Below are positions 9,235 to 16,831 of a stretch of DNA of 49,211 bases, piece by piece. The notes under the pieces are model-generated. The model was not told where the DNA came from, ran no database searches, and saw only the letters and a program-made list of their open reading frames with translations. Origin of the DNA: Bacteroidales bacterium UBA1754 (GTDB taxonomy: Bacteria > Bacteroidota > Bacteroidia > Bacteroidales > Paludibacteraceae). Positions within the stretch are counted from its first letter, which is position 1. Each line of letters starts with the position of its first letter. The DNA lies in assembly GCA_002315615.1 (NCBI GenBank), contig DCHK01000019.1, positions 1 through 49,211 of the forward strand, given 5' to 3'. Both the position numbers and the translations under genes were made by a program.

Positions 9235-9942
9235 TTATAGAATGAAATTTTCGATAATAAAGTAAAGTCCCACCAAAATGAAAATAATGGCGGTTATTTT
9301 TCGCATATATGTTTCTATGGTGTGAATTTTAGAATACATTGCACCGATATTTGACACACAATAGGCTATGAGAAAAGCAAAAATTATATCGGGTATTCCA
9401 CCACCAAGTGCAAAGGAAACAGGTAATACAATGGTGTGTAAATCTGAAACGCAAAGCATACTCAAACAACTGAGATACACAAGTGTGTGTGGGCAAAATG
9501 TCAACGAAAACAGGGCGCCAAGTAAAAAAATGTTTATGTATGATTTTCCTCTGCTTTGTGTTGCCAATTTTTCTATTTTATGATGAAATGGCAAATGAAA
9601 ATGAATGAAATCAAACATCAAAATACCGATGAACACGAGCATAAAACCAATGATTTTTTCGCCGTATTCGAGTAATACGTTTTGCAGTTTAAGGTAGTCG
9701 GCACCAAGAAATACGATTACGCTCATCAAACCGAACATTGTCATTCTGCCAAGCGTATAAATTGCGCCGCGCACAAGTGCCTCCCAACGTCTGCGTAAAT
9801 CGTTGCAAATATAACTGATGGCAGTGATATTAAGTGCAAGAGGGCAGGGGTCGAATGTAGAAATAATACCGAGCAAAAAAGCGGTAAATATTGGGAAATT
9901 ACTATTGGTGAAAAAATTGATATTTGCGATAAAATCTTCCAT
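9235..9942 (-). CDS. CcdA/DsbD-like membrane protein (ArsG-type permease family)
   Basis: A 235-residue membrane protein with six or so hydrophobic helices. Two paired cysteine motifs, FDPCP (C33) and FCPH (C150), sit in the first and fourth helices, as in CcdA/DsbD electron carriers that pass reducing power across the inner membrane. The DPCPLALNITAI segment is closer to the ArsG branch, annotated as an aromatic arsenical efflux permease. Its start codon overlaps the stop of the upstream DUF3256 gene by one base, implying translational coupling. No ArsF, thioredoxin or other arsenic gene is visible nearby, so I do not assign arsenic transport. Confidence 0.7.
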   Translation of the reverse strand: MEDFIANINFFTNSNFPIFTAFLLGIISTFDPCPLALNITAISYICNDLRRRWEALVRGAIYTLGRMTMFGLMSVIVFLGADYLKLQNVLLEYGEKIIGFMLVFIGILMFDFIHFHLPFHHKIEKLATQSRGKSYINIFLLGALFSLTFCPHTLVYLSCLSMLCVSDLHTIVLPVSFALGGGIPDIIFAFLIAYCVSNIGAMYSKIHTIETYMRKITAIIFILVGLYFIIENFIL

Positions 9943-10595
9943 TATTTCCAGTACGCGTTTTGTGGTTTAAATATCGTTTTGTCCCAAATAAAATCCATTG
10001 TGTTTCCCAATAAATAAGGCTTTATTTCGGCGTAAATATCTTTGTCGAGCAATGTTTCAAAATCGTGCGAAAGTATGATTTTTTCTTCGTTTTGTGTAAT
10101 GTGTATTTCGTTGAAAATGATGGTAATTTTCGCAAGTTTTTTTGCGTTTTTCTCGTCGCCGAAAAGTTTTTTCGTATCAATGAAATTTGTAATGGAATTT
10201 GTGGCAAACATTTCGTTGTTGATAAGTTCTAACTTGCTGTTGTAGAACGTAATGTGCGAGTCGCAAATGGGCGCACAAGCCGTAAAGCAAACTGCCACGA
10301 TGTAAGAATTGTCGCTTGTGCCGAAAGTTTTAATTTCTACAGTTCCCATCTTCGATGTGCGAATTTTAAGGAAATTGTTTTCCTCGTCGTAAATTTCCAA
10401 TTCCACATCTTTGCCAAATGCGTTCAAAAGTGTGTCGCGACCTTGCGTTTTGTGGTTTTGTATCATTTTTTTGCGTGTCGTTTGGTCTATCCACTGCAAA
10501 TCGTCGGCGTTGATGTTGCAAAAAATGTCTTCAATGTTTTGTGCCGAAGCAAAAACGGAGAAAAACAGCAAGATGTATGTAAGGAAATATTTCAT
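9942..10595 (-). CDS. Exported DUF3256-like protein
   Basis: A 217-residue protein with a signal peptide (residues 1-18, ending ASA before Q). The mature start (a short helix, then a segment of form LLNAFG...ELEIYDEENNFLKIRTS) resembles DUF3256, a family of unknown function found in Bacteroidales. No catalytic motif is evident. Two cysteines lie in the ACFTACAPIC-like stretch of the middle region (CFTACAPIC), possibly disulfide-forming, which is suggestive beside a CcdA-like gene. It is the first gene of the unit and has a TATCTTTG promoter 30 nt upstream. Family assignment is moderate; function is unknown. Confidence 0.6.
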   Translation of the reverse strand: MKYFLTYILLFFSVFASAQNIEDIFCNINADDLQWIDQTTRKKMIQNHKTQGRDTLLNAFGKDVELEIYDEENNFLKIRTSKMGTVEIKTFGTSDNSYIVAVCFTACAPICDSHITFYNSKLELINNEMFATNSITNFIDTKKLFGDEKNAKKLAKITIIFNEIHITQNEEKIILSHDFETLLDKDIYAEIKPYLLGNTMDFIWDKTIFKPQNAYWK

Positions 10596-10624
10596 TTTTT
10601 TTGATGATGCTTGAAAAATAAGTT

Positions 10625-10632
10625 CAAAGATA
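10625..10632 (-). promoter_or_regulatory. -7 box TATCTTTG for the DUF3256-to-yycJ unit
   Basis: A perfect TAnnTTTG on the minus strand, about 30 nt before the ATG at 10595. No TTTG lies at the expected -33 spacing. Confidence 0.5.
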
Positions 10633-10633
10633 G

Positions 10634-11746
10634 TTATAATTTTTGTGATTCCGTGTTTTTGTTTTCGTTAAGCACAAATTGTTTGTAATACGAAATTATC
10701 AGTGTGGTGAATGGCAATGCAATAATCATTCCAATAATTCCTAAAAGATAGCCGAAAATAGAAAGCGAAAGCAGAATGACGGCTGGATTTAGACTCATCG
10801 ACTTGCCCATAATTTTTGGCGTTAGCAACATATCTTGAATAACTTGTACTACTACAAAAACAATGAGAACCGAAATCAAAATCCAAAACAAACTTTGGTT
10901 GCTTTCGGCAGATTTTACAATTGCCAATAAAACTACGGGAACTATACCCACCGTTTGCAAATAAGGCACAAGGTTCAAAATTCCAAGAAAAATGCCCATC
11001 AGAAGTGCTAACGGCAATCCAATAATTTCAAAACCGATGCAAAACATCGCGCCTACGCAAAATGCGATAAGTGCTTGACTGCGAAAATATCTGTTCATAC
11101 TTGTTTCTACATCCGAAGCAACTTTCAGCGTAAAATCGCGGTAGCGGAGCGGAATTAACTTTTTCCAACCATCGGATAATGTTTCGTAGTCGAGCAAGAT
11201 AAAAAAGCAATAAAGGAAAATGAGGAAAACAACAAAAATGCTGAGTAAAAATGCCCACATTCCCGACACGATGTTCCACATTTCGGGCATTATTTTTTGA
11301 GAAATTTCCCAAACATTTTTTGGGTTGCTCCATTGCTCTACATCAATTGTGGCAATAAAATTGTCGATGTCGGTTACCAGTCCGACCGATAAAATTTCGC
11401 GATAGTTTTCGTTGAAATATTTTGACGTGTTTGTGATAATTTCTACGAATTTTTCACTCTCGGCAACAATGCTTGGCACAACGAGCCACAAAAGTAAACC
11501 TACGAATGTGCAAATGGTTATCAGCGAGGCGAATATCGAAAGACTTCTGAATTTGAATTTCAGTCGATATTGGAAAAATTTCACCATTGGATATGTTAAA
11601 TAAGCCACCAACCAAGCAATGAAAAATGGCAATAAAACACCACTTAATGCTTTGAGTATGAAAAAAATAAGCGCAAAAACAACTATCGTGAAGAGAATCC
11701 TCATCACGCGGTCGAAAGTAAATGGTTTTTCAAAATTAAAAATCAT
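10634..11746 (-). CDS. AI-2E family (PerM/YdiK-like) membrane permease
   Basis: A 370-residue integral membrane protein. Three N-terminal helices, a central cytoplasmic or extracytoplasmic helical region (about residues 100-180) and a C-terminal helix cluster with the PALLMGIFLGILNLVPYLQ-like segment (GIFLGILNLVPYLQTVG) are characteristic of the AI-2E/PerM superfamily. Members export quorum signals or act as Na+(Li+)/H+ antiporters; the substrate cannot be read from sequence. I start at the ATG at 11746 rather than 17 codons upstream, because the product then begins with the family-like MIFNFEKPF and because a TACCTTTG promoter lies at 11795-11802, which would leave no room for a leader on the longer form. 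Confidence 0.8.
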   Translation of the reverse strand: MIFNFEKPFTFDRVMRILFTIVVFALIFFILKALSGVLLPFFIAWLVAYLTYPMVKFFQYRLKFKFRSLSIFASLITICTFVGLLLWLVVPSIVAESEKFVEIITNTSKYFNENYREILSVGLVTDIDNFIATIDVEQWSNPKNVWEISQKIMPEMWNIVSGMWAFLLSIFVVFLIFLYCFFILLDYETLSDGWKKLIPLRYRDFTLKVASDVETSMNRYFRSQALIAFCVGAMFCIGFEIIGLPLALLMGIFLGILNLVPYLQTVGIVPVVLLAIVKSAESNQSLFWILISVLIVFVVVQVIQDMLLTPKIMGKSMSLNPAVILLSLSIFGYLLGIIGMIIALPFTTLIISYYKQFVLNENKNTESQKL

Positions 11747-11794
11747 TTTTGTTGAGATAAATATTTTTTGTAGTTTTACGTTGTTTTTTGAAAA

Positions 11795-11802
11795 CAAAGG
11801 TA
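11795..11802 (-). promoter_or_regulatory. -7 box TACCTTTG for the AI-2E permease gene
   Basis: A perfect TAnnTTTG on the minus strand, about 50 nt before the chosen ATG at 11746. It lies in the divergent spacer shared with the plus-strand gene at 11810. Confidence 0.45.
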
Positions 11803-11809
11803 AGTAAAA

Positions 11810-12460
11810 ATGAAGAAAAACAATATCGTTGATTTGCTAAAAAAAGAAATGTGCGAGATGAACGCCATTTTGCAAAATATTTCGGAACAAGAGAGTGTGC
11901 CGTCGGTACTTTTTCAACTTTCGCAATCGAAAATTGACAATATGAAAAACTTGTTCGATTTGTTGCAACAAGAAGTAGAAACTGCCGAAAAAAGCGAACC
12001 TCAGTCGGTGGTAGAAACTATGCAAGAAGAAGTTACGGTGGCAGAAGAAGTAAAAATTGAAGAGCAAACCGAGCAAGAAAAAATAAAGGAAGAAATTGCT
12101 CAAGAGGAAGTGGCGGAGCAAGTTGCGCCAATAGAGGAAAAGAAAAATGTATTGGAAAATACTACCGAAAAAAAGTCGTTGAACGAACGAATGTCGGGCA
12201 AAGTTTCAAATACTTTCGAGAATGTAATTGCCAACAAAAAAATATCAAATTTGCGTCAGGCAATTAACATTGTAGATAAATTTCGTTACCAAAAAGAACT
12301 TTTCGGTGGCAATGCCAATTTGATGAACGAAATGCTTGATAAACTGAACGATGCTATAAATTTTGACGACGCTTTGAAAATAATTGAGCAATTTGGTTGG
12401 GACAAGACGTTACCCGTGGTTGAAGAATTTACCGAGTTAGTGAAACGAAAATTCATTTAG
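11810..12460 (+). CDS. Conserved hypothetical coiled-coil protein upstream of rsmI
   Basis: A 216-residue soluble protein with no signal peptide. The N-terminal 55 residues are helical. Residues 55-115 are dominated by E, V and Q and are probably a disordered or coiled-coil linker. The C-terminal third is well ordered, with a pattern like LRQAINIVDKFRYQKELFGG followed by two short helices. I recognise that C-terminal pattern from uncharacterised Bacteroidales proteins but know no function. The rsmI start follows its stop after one base, so the two are probably co-transcribed and coupled. It is not an enzyme by any motif I can see. Confidence 0.8.
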   Translation: MKKNNIVDLLKKEMCEMNAILQNISEQESVPSVLFQLSQSKIDNMKNLFDLLQQEVETAEKSEPQSVVETMQEEVTVAEEVKIEEQTEQEKIKEEIAQEEVAEQVAPIEEKKNVLENTTEKKSLNERMSGKVSNTFENVIANKKISNLRQAINIVDKFRYQKELFGGNANLMNEMLDKLNDAINFDDALKIIEQFGWDKTLPVVEEFTELVKRKFI

Positions 12461-12461
12461 T

Positions 12462-13136
12462 ATGGCAAAACTTACAATCGTCCCGACGCCCGTCGGCAAT
12501 ATGGAAGATATGACGTTTCGTGCGATAAAAGTGTTGCAAGAAGCCGACCTTGTTTTGGCAGAAGATACGCGTACTTCGGCTGTGCTGATGAAACATTTCG
12601 ACATCAAAACAAAAATGATAGCACACCATAAGTTTAACGAACATCAAACTGTGGGTAGCGTGGTCGAAAAAATTCGTTCGGGAATGAAGGTGGCGCTTAT
12701 TTCAGATGCTGGAACACCTGCCATTTCGGACCCTGGTTTTTTGGTTGTGCGCGAGTGTGTGCAAAACGGCATTGATGTAGAGTGTTTGCCTGGTGCTACG
12801 GCTTTTGTGCCAGCGTTGGTAAGTTCGGATTTGCCTAACGACCGCTTTTGCTTCGAGGGCTTTTTGCCACAAAAAAAAGGACGTCAAAAACGTTTGCTCG
12901 ACTTGCAAAACGAGACGCGTACAATGATTTTTTACGAATCGCCTTTTCGTGTATTGAAGGCGCTTGAGCAGTTTGCCGAAGTCTTTGGTGGCGAACGCAA
13001 AGCCAGTGTTTCGCGCGAGATTTCAAAAATTCACGAAGAAACTGTGCGAGGTACATTGACGGAACTTGTGGCGCATTTTACCGAAACACCTCCAAAAGGT
13101 GAATTTGTGATAATTGTTGGCGGAAAAGAAGAATAA
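12462..13136 (+). CDS. rsmI: 16S rRNA (cytidine-1402-2'-O)-methyltransferase
   Basis: A 224-residue SAM-dependent methyltransferase of the tetrapyrrole-methylase fold. RsmI methylates the ribose of C1402 in the decoding centre of 16S rRNA. Family hallmarks are the N-terminal VPTPVGNMEDMTFRAIKVL segment, LAEDTRTSAVLMKHF, the SDAGTPAISDPG loop and the LPGATAFVPAL region. The usual C-terminal HTH extension is missing, as in many Bacteroidetes forms, so it is shorter than the roughly 285-residue E. coli protein. It starts one base after the upstream coiled-coil gene. Confidence 0.95.
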   Translation: MAKLTIVPTPVGNMEDMTFRAIKVLQEADLVLAEDTRTSAVLMKHFDIKTKMIAHHKFNEHQTVGSVVEKIRSGMKVALISDAGTPAISDPGFLVVRECVQNGIDVECLPGATAFVPALVSSDLPNDRFCFEGFLPQKKGRQKRLLDLQNETRTMIFYESPFRVLKALEQFAEVFGGERKASVSREISKIHEETVRGTLTELVAHFTETPPKGEFVIIVGGKEE

Positions 13137-13165
13137 TTTTTATGTATAACTAAAAAATAGAAGAA

Positions 13166-13591
13166 ATGAAAAGTATTAAATTTTTGCCATTCTTAATGGC
13201 TTTGTTTTTGGGTGCAGCGTTTTGCTTTTCGTCTTGCGACAGAAACGATGACGACGATGATTCAAGTTCAGTTACTGAAACAATGAAAAAAGGCGAGAGT
13301 TTCTATGACGATTGTAAATCGTATAAAGAGAATAAAGACGCAACAAAATTGTTGTCAATTGTTGCGAATGCCACAGAATATACGCAACATAAAGATGATA
13401 AAACGTGGGTAACTGAATTTATCGCGGGTATGGTAATGGCAAAATATAATGTTTCTGATAAGGTTGCCCAAACCGAAGAATACCTGAGCAAGGCAAGTTC
13501 GGTAAAAACTGTTCTCGACGGAGGTATTACTACCACAAACGTGTTGACCGCATTGACAACAATTTCTGAATTTATTGATTCAAAGAATTAG
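13166..13591 (+). CDS. Small lipoprotein of unknown function
   Basis: A 141-residue protein with a type II signal peptide: a hydrophobic stretch followed by lipobox FSSC, giving C24 as the lipidated residue. Immediately after comes DRNDDDDD, an acidic run resembling the lipoprotein export signal that sends Bacteroidetes lipoproteins to the cell surface (inference). The mature part is small and mostly helical with no recognised domain. It starts 29 nt after rsmI and ends at a strong bidirectional terminator. Confidence 0.8.
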   Translation: MKSIKFLPFLMALFLGAAFCFSSCDRNDDDDDSSSVTETMKKGESFYDDCKSYKENKDATKLLSIVANATEYTQHKDDKTWVTEFIAGMVMAKYNVSDKVAQTEEYLSKASSVKTVLDGGITTTNVLTALTTISEFIDSKN

Positions 13592-13606
13592 TCATACGCA
13601 ACCAAT

Positions 13607-13640
13607 AAAAAAAGCACGGTGTTTTTCATCGTGCTTTTTT
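13607..13640. terminator. Bidirectional rho-independent terminator
   Basis: AAAAAGCACGGTG and CATCGTGCTTTTTT form a stem with a short T-rich loop and are flanked by A and T runs, so it works on both strands. It separates the lipoprotein gene (+) from the ProX-like gene (-), which converge here. Confidence 0.9.
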
Positions 13641-13644
13641 GTTC

Positions 13645-14136
13645 TCAGTAAACTTCAATCCATTCGTAAGCATTTCCTACGTTGTCGAGGAATTTCACCA
13701 AATCGGTGCGCTTTAGTGTGAGCGATGCTGTGTTGATGCACGGATGAAAACTTAGGTATTCGTAGTTTTGTAAATTTTTGTCGAGAAATACGTGCACGTG
13801 GTGTTCGGTGTCGTTTATCAAAGCAAAAGGGGTAACCGAACCTGGTCGCACACAGAGGTATTTCATCATCCTTTCGGGCGAAGCAAAACTTAACTTCCCT
13901 TGGTGCAGTTGTTTCTCTATGGCGTGAATGTCCATATCGCAGTCGCAATCAATCAACACAAGGTAATGCTGATTCCCTTTATGGTTGCGGAAGAAAAGAT
14001 TTTTGCAATGTTTGCCGTTTTTACCAATCCAAAATTGCTTTGCAATGGCTATAGTTGGTGCTTCGGGATGTTCGTAATATTCAAACTCAATTCCCAACTG
14101 CTCGAGCAAATCGTATAATTCTTTTGGCCCTACCAT
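13645..14136 (-). CDS. proX: Prolyl-tRNA editing protein (ProX/YbaK-type deacylase)
   Basis: A 163-residue YbaK/aminoacyl-tRNA deacylase domain protein. This group hydrolyses mischarged Ala- or Cys-tRNA(Pro) in trans. The segments FEYYEHPEAPT at the N-terminus, KNLFFRN(H)KGNQHYL in the middle, RPGSVTPFAL and a C-terminal HPCINTASL are the usual PrdX/ProX landmarks, and length matches the stand-alone family. The start ATG lies two bases after the thioesterase stop. A TATCTTTG promoter within the end of that gene suggests it can also be transcribed alone. Confidence 0.85.
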   Translation of the reverse strand: MVGPKELYDLLEQLGIEFEYYEHPEAPTIAIAKQFWIGKNGKHCKNLFFRNHKGNQHYLVLIDCDCDMDIHAIEKQLHQGKLSFASPERMMKYLCVRPGSVTPFALINDTEHHVHVFLDKNLQNYEYLSFHPCINTASLTLKRTDLVKFLDNVGNAYEWIEVY

Positions 14137-14138
14137 TG

Positions 14139-14498
14139 TTATTTTTCGTGCAAAGATATTTTTTTTGAGTTTTCGTCAACGCGTACAAAAGTGATGTCGG
14201 TGCGGAAAATTTGTTCTTGCTCGGCTTGAGACATATCGTGTTTGAATACGCAAACAGTGTATGTTACCGAGGTGTTTCCCTCGCGAATACGTTCTATCTC
14301 GAAACGCAAAACCGATTTCAAATGGACGCTTTTTTTAAACTCTACTTGGTTCATACCTATAGTAACAAACTGAAAACCAGGGTAGTCGTTGCTCACGGCA
14401 ATCCAAGCCAATTCGTCAACCCACATCAATAATTTCCCACCAAAAAGAAAACCATAGTGGTTCATATCTTCTGGCATTACCAATTTATAAGAAGTCAT
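14139..14498 (-). CDS. Acyl-CoA thioesterase (hotdog fold, YciA-like)
   Basis: A 119-residue single hotdog domain. The N-terminal MPEDMNHYGFLFGGKLLMWVD motif, with its N, G-FGG and D positions, matches the YciA/BFIT-type acyl-CoA thioesterases, which hydrolyse acyl-CoA to free acid and CoA. The strand VTIGMNQVEFKKSVHLKSVL continues the fold. It is slightly short for the family (about 130-160 residues). It lies two bases before proX and 111 nt downstream of the Maf gene's stop in transcription order. Confidence 0.85.
   Translation of the reverse strand: MTSYKLVMPEDMNHYGFLFGGKLLMWVDELAWIAVSNDYPGFQFVTIGMNQVEFKKSVHLKSVLRFEIERIREGNTSVTYTVCVFKHDMSQAEQEQIFRTDITFVRVDENSKKISLHEK
14151..14158 (-). promoter_or_regulatory. 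-7 box TATCTTTG upstream of proX
   Basis: A perfect TAnnTTTG on the minus strand inside the last codons of the thioesterase gene, 15 nt before the proX ATG. The leader would be very short, so it may be coincidental. Confidence 0.35.
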
Positions 14499-14536
14499 AG
14501 AGTGTTTATTCGTTTAGTGTTTATTAGTTTATTTGA

Positions 14537-14572
14537 TTAATTATCTACTATTCGGTTGATAATTCATAATTG
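14537..14572. repeat. Dispersed AT-rich spacer element, copy A
   Basis: Begins TTAATTATCT, contains core ATTCGGT and continues GATAATTCATAATT. It matches 45221-45256 at 29 of 36 positions. Both copies sit in spacers between two minus-strand genes in the same orientation. It is followed by period-7 A/T sequence (ATAATTC/ATAATTG-like). Confidence 0.65.
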
Positions 14573-14609
14573 TAAATTAGCACATTATCTAATTTGCTAA
14601 TTGAATTGT

Positions 14610-15200
14610 TCATTCAATCAATATTTTTAGTTCGCGGTAGAGGCGATTGATGGGCAACCCCATTACGTTGTAGAACGAACCTTTTATGCTTTCTACGGCA
14701 GTGTAACCAATCCATTCTTGTACGCCGTATGAACCTGCTTTGTCATAGGGGCGATACAAGTCAAGATAATATTCTATTTCATCGTTGTCTAAATCGGAAA
14801 AACGGACTTCGGTAGTTTCCGAAAACAATTTTCTTCGATTGGCAGTGCAAATGCACACGCCTGTAATTACTTTATGCGTGTTGCCCGAAAGGGTTTTCAA
14901 TATTTCTATTGCTTCTTCGCGATTTTTCGGTTTGCCGTAAATTACATCGTTGAGCAAAACTATTGTGTCGGCAGTAATTAGAATGTCGTTTTTCAATAAT
15001 TTGTCGGCATAGAAATTTGCTTTTTTCTCGGCAATGTAAAGTGGAACTTCTTCTTTTGGCAAATCGTCGGGATAAGATTCGTCAATACCATTTTGCACAC
15101 GCACTTCAAATCGTACATCTAAACCTCGCAACAATTCTTGTCGGCGTGGTGAGTTTGAGGCAAGAATCAGGTTGTATCTTCCTAAATCGTTGGTGAGCAT
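14610..15200 (-). CDS. maf: Maf-like nucleotide pyrophosphatase
   Basis: A 196-residue Maf/HAM1-type nucleoside triphosphate pyrophosphatase. The SNSPRRQELL motif (from S15) binds phosphates, ITADT places the general base at D78, and YGKP and FSETTEV complete the active site. The family hydrolyses dTTP, UTP and modified pyrimidine nucleotides to monophosphates, cleaning the nucleotide pool; this one resembles the YhdE branch. It starts one base after the UbiA gene in transcription order, so the two are co-transcribed. Confidence 0.9.
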   Translation of the reverse strand: MLTNDLGRYNLILASNSPRRQELLRGLDVRFEVRVQNGIDESYPDDLPKEEVPLYIAEKKANFYADKLLKNDILITADTIVLLNDVIYGKPKNREEAIEILKTLSGNTHKVITGVCICTANRRKLFSETTEVRFSDLDNDEIEYYLDLYRPYDKAGSYGVQEWIGYTAVESIKGSFYNVMGLPINRLYRELKILIE

Positions 15201-15201
15201 T

Positions 15202-16221
15202 TTATTTTACAACACTAAATAAATTAAACATTTCTATGCCGTAAGTTCTTGCTAATTGATAATAAAATACTATGCAGTATAACGAACCTACCGCCATAAT
15301 AATTTTCATAAATGTAGAAATTTGCGTGTAGTCTGCTATCCTTTTGGCACGAGCCAAAAGATAAATTACCACCAAAAGTGGAGCGACGACACCGCAAAGC
15401 ATATATCGCAACGAGAGCATATCCATTTCTGTATTGCAAAATGCGAATGTTTTTTGGTTCGGGAAACTTATTTTTGAGCAGAAAATAAGAATTGCGATAA
15501 TTGTAAGCGATATAACAACGTAAAGAAAAATTTTCGATTTTTTTGCGCCCCACACCACAGGCATTGTGCGCGATTCGAGTTCACGGTCGCCGTATTCGTC
15601 TTCAATGTCCTTTACTATCTCGCGAATAAAAGTAAGCAAAAAAGCAAAAATGGCGAAAGCACCTATCCAACTATAAAAATTGCTATTGATGCCTGTTTGA
15701 CTTGCTAAAATTCCGAATCTTTTTGTCATAAACGAAACTTCAAGTTCGGCTTCGGCAAGTAGCGAAAGGGCAGCGCAAAGTGAAATAATGATGTTGCCTA
15801 TCAAAAATTGTCGTTTGTAACTTGCCGAGTAGAACCAAAGCAAACCAGGCACAAGTATAAAAATCAGTCCAAGCGATACGCTTTTTGCCCAAAATGCAAC
15901 TCCTATTCCACAAGCAATACCTATGCCCATAAGAATTTGGTACAACAGTGAAGTAGCGTCGCGCGAAATGGAATTGCCCACAATTACTTCTTCTGGACGG
16001 TTCAATGCATCAATTTTTGTATCGAAATAATCGTTGATGGCATAACCTGCAGCGGCAACCAAAATCACCCCAAGTGTAACCAACCAAAATGCAAATTCTG
16101 GCACGACTGCGTCAATGCCAAACACTTGTAAAAGTGGTGTTGCTACGCAATAGTGCATCATACACATCAACGCAAGTAAAAATAAAAGGTTCTTGTAACG
16201 GATAAGTTTCAGATAATTCAT
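15202..16221 (-). CDS. UbiA-family prenyltransferase (GGGP geranylgeranyltransferase-like)
   Basis: A 339-residue membrane enzyme with eight or nine helices. The first prenyl-diphosphate motif is NDYFDTKID (residues 63-71) and the second is DIEDEYGDRELESRTMP in the second half. The family transfers isoprenoid chains to aromatic or glycerol-phosphate acceptors; this subtype is usually annotated as geranylgeranylglycerol-phosphate geranylgeranyltransferase-like in Bacteroidales. The acceptor is not known here. It sits in the run DUF2520 - KdsC-like - UbiA - Maf, an order I recall as common in the group. Confidence 0.85.
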   Translation of the reverse strand: MNYLKLIRYKNLLFLLALMCMMHYCVATPLLQVFGIDAVVPEFAFWLVTLGVILVAAAGYAINDYFDTKIDALNRPEEVIVGNSISRDATSLLYQILMGIGIACGIGVAFWAKSVSLGLIFILVPGLLWFYSASYKRQFLIGNIIISLCAALSLLAEAELEVSFMTKRFGILASQTGINSNFYSWIGAFAIFAFLLTFIREIVKDIEDEYGDRELESRTMPVVWGAKKSKIFLYVVISLTIIAILIFCSKISFPNQKTFAFCNTEMDMLSLRYMLCGVVAPLLVVIYLLARAKRIADYTQISTFMKIIMAVGSLYCIVFYYQLARTYGIEMFNLFSVVK

Positions 16222-16224
16222 TAT

Positions 16225-16241
16225 AGTTAAGAGTTAAGAGT
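16225..16241. repeat. Heptamer repeat AGTTAAG x2 in spacer
   Basis: AGTTAAG at 16225-16231 and 16232-16238, followed by AGTG, in the spacer between the UbiA and KdsC-like genes. The same heptamer, on the other strand, is repeated four times at 45174-45201. Confidence 0.6.
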
Positions 16242-16306
16242 GTTTAGTGTTTAATGATTGTGTAGTTGATAATTAGCCTATTATTAATTGTTAATTTTTT
16301 GTATTG

Positions 16307-16831
16307 TTACCATCCAAATGCTTCTTTGCCGTCCATCCAAATGTGTTGTGCTTTCATCGTTTTCTCTACCACATCGCGTGCGCAACCTTGTCCGCCTGCG
16401 TATGGCGAAATGTAGTCGGCTATTGCTTTAATTTCTTCGGCAGCGTCGGCAGGACAAGCGGCAAGACCTGCAGCCTTCATCACTTCGTAGTCTGGAATGT
16501 CGTCGCCCATATACAATACTTCCTCTGCTTTCAGATTGTTTTTCGTAAGAAATTCGTTGAAAGTGTTTATTTTAATCGAAGCATTCATATACACGTCTTT
16601 CAGTCCAAGTCCTTCGTAGCGCATACGTACTGTTTCCGATTTTCCACCAGTTATGATGCTTAGTATAAGTCCTTTTTTTACAGCCAATTGCATAGCATAA
16701 CCATCTTTTACATTGGCTGTGCGCAATGGTTCTGCATCGGGGTGCAACACCATACAACTGGTCGAAAGTACGCCATCTACGTCAAATGCAATGGCTTTTA
16801 TATTTTTTAGTTTTTGTAGGAAATCGCTCAT
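16307..16831 (-). CDS. KdsC-like HAD phosphatase
   Basis: A 174-residue HAD-superfamily phosphatase. FDVDGVLS (residues 16-23) supplies the nucleophile D17 and acid/base D19; SIITGGKSE and YMGDDIPD are motifs II and IV. The length without a cap domain matches KdsC, which dephosphorylates 3-deoxy-D-manno-octulosonate-8-phosphate in lipopolysaccharide core synthesis. Its start overlaps the stop of the DUF2520 gene by four bases. No kdsA, kdsB or kdsD is nearby, so the Kdo-8-P substrate is inferred from family. Confidence 0.85.
   Translation of the reverse strand: MSDFLQKLKNIKAIAFDVDGVLSTSCMVLHPDAEPLRTANVKDGYAMQLAVKKGLILSIITGGKSETVRMRYEGLGLKDVYMNASIKINTFNEFLTKNNLKAEEVLYMGDDIPDYEVMKAAGLAACPADAAEEIKAIADYISPYAGGQGCARDVVEKTMKAQHIWMDGKEAFGW

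Noticed and set aside
9235..9942. Arsenic resistance locus
   Set aside because: The membrane protein resembles ArsG, but no ArsR, ArsF, thioredoxin or other arsenic gene is near.
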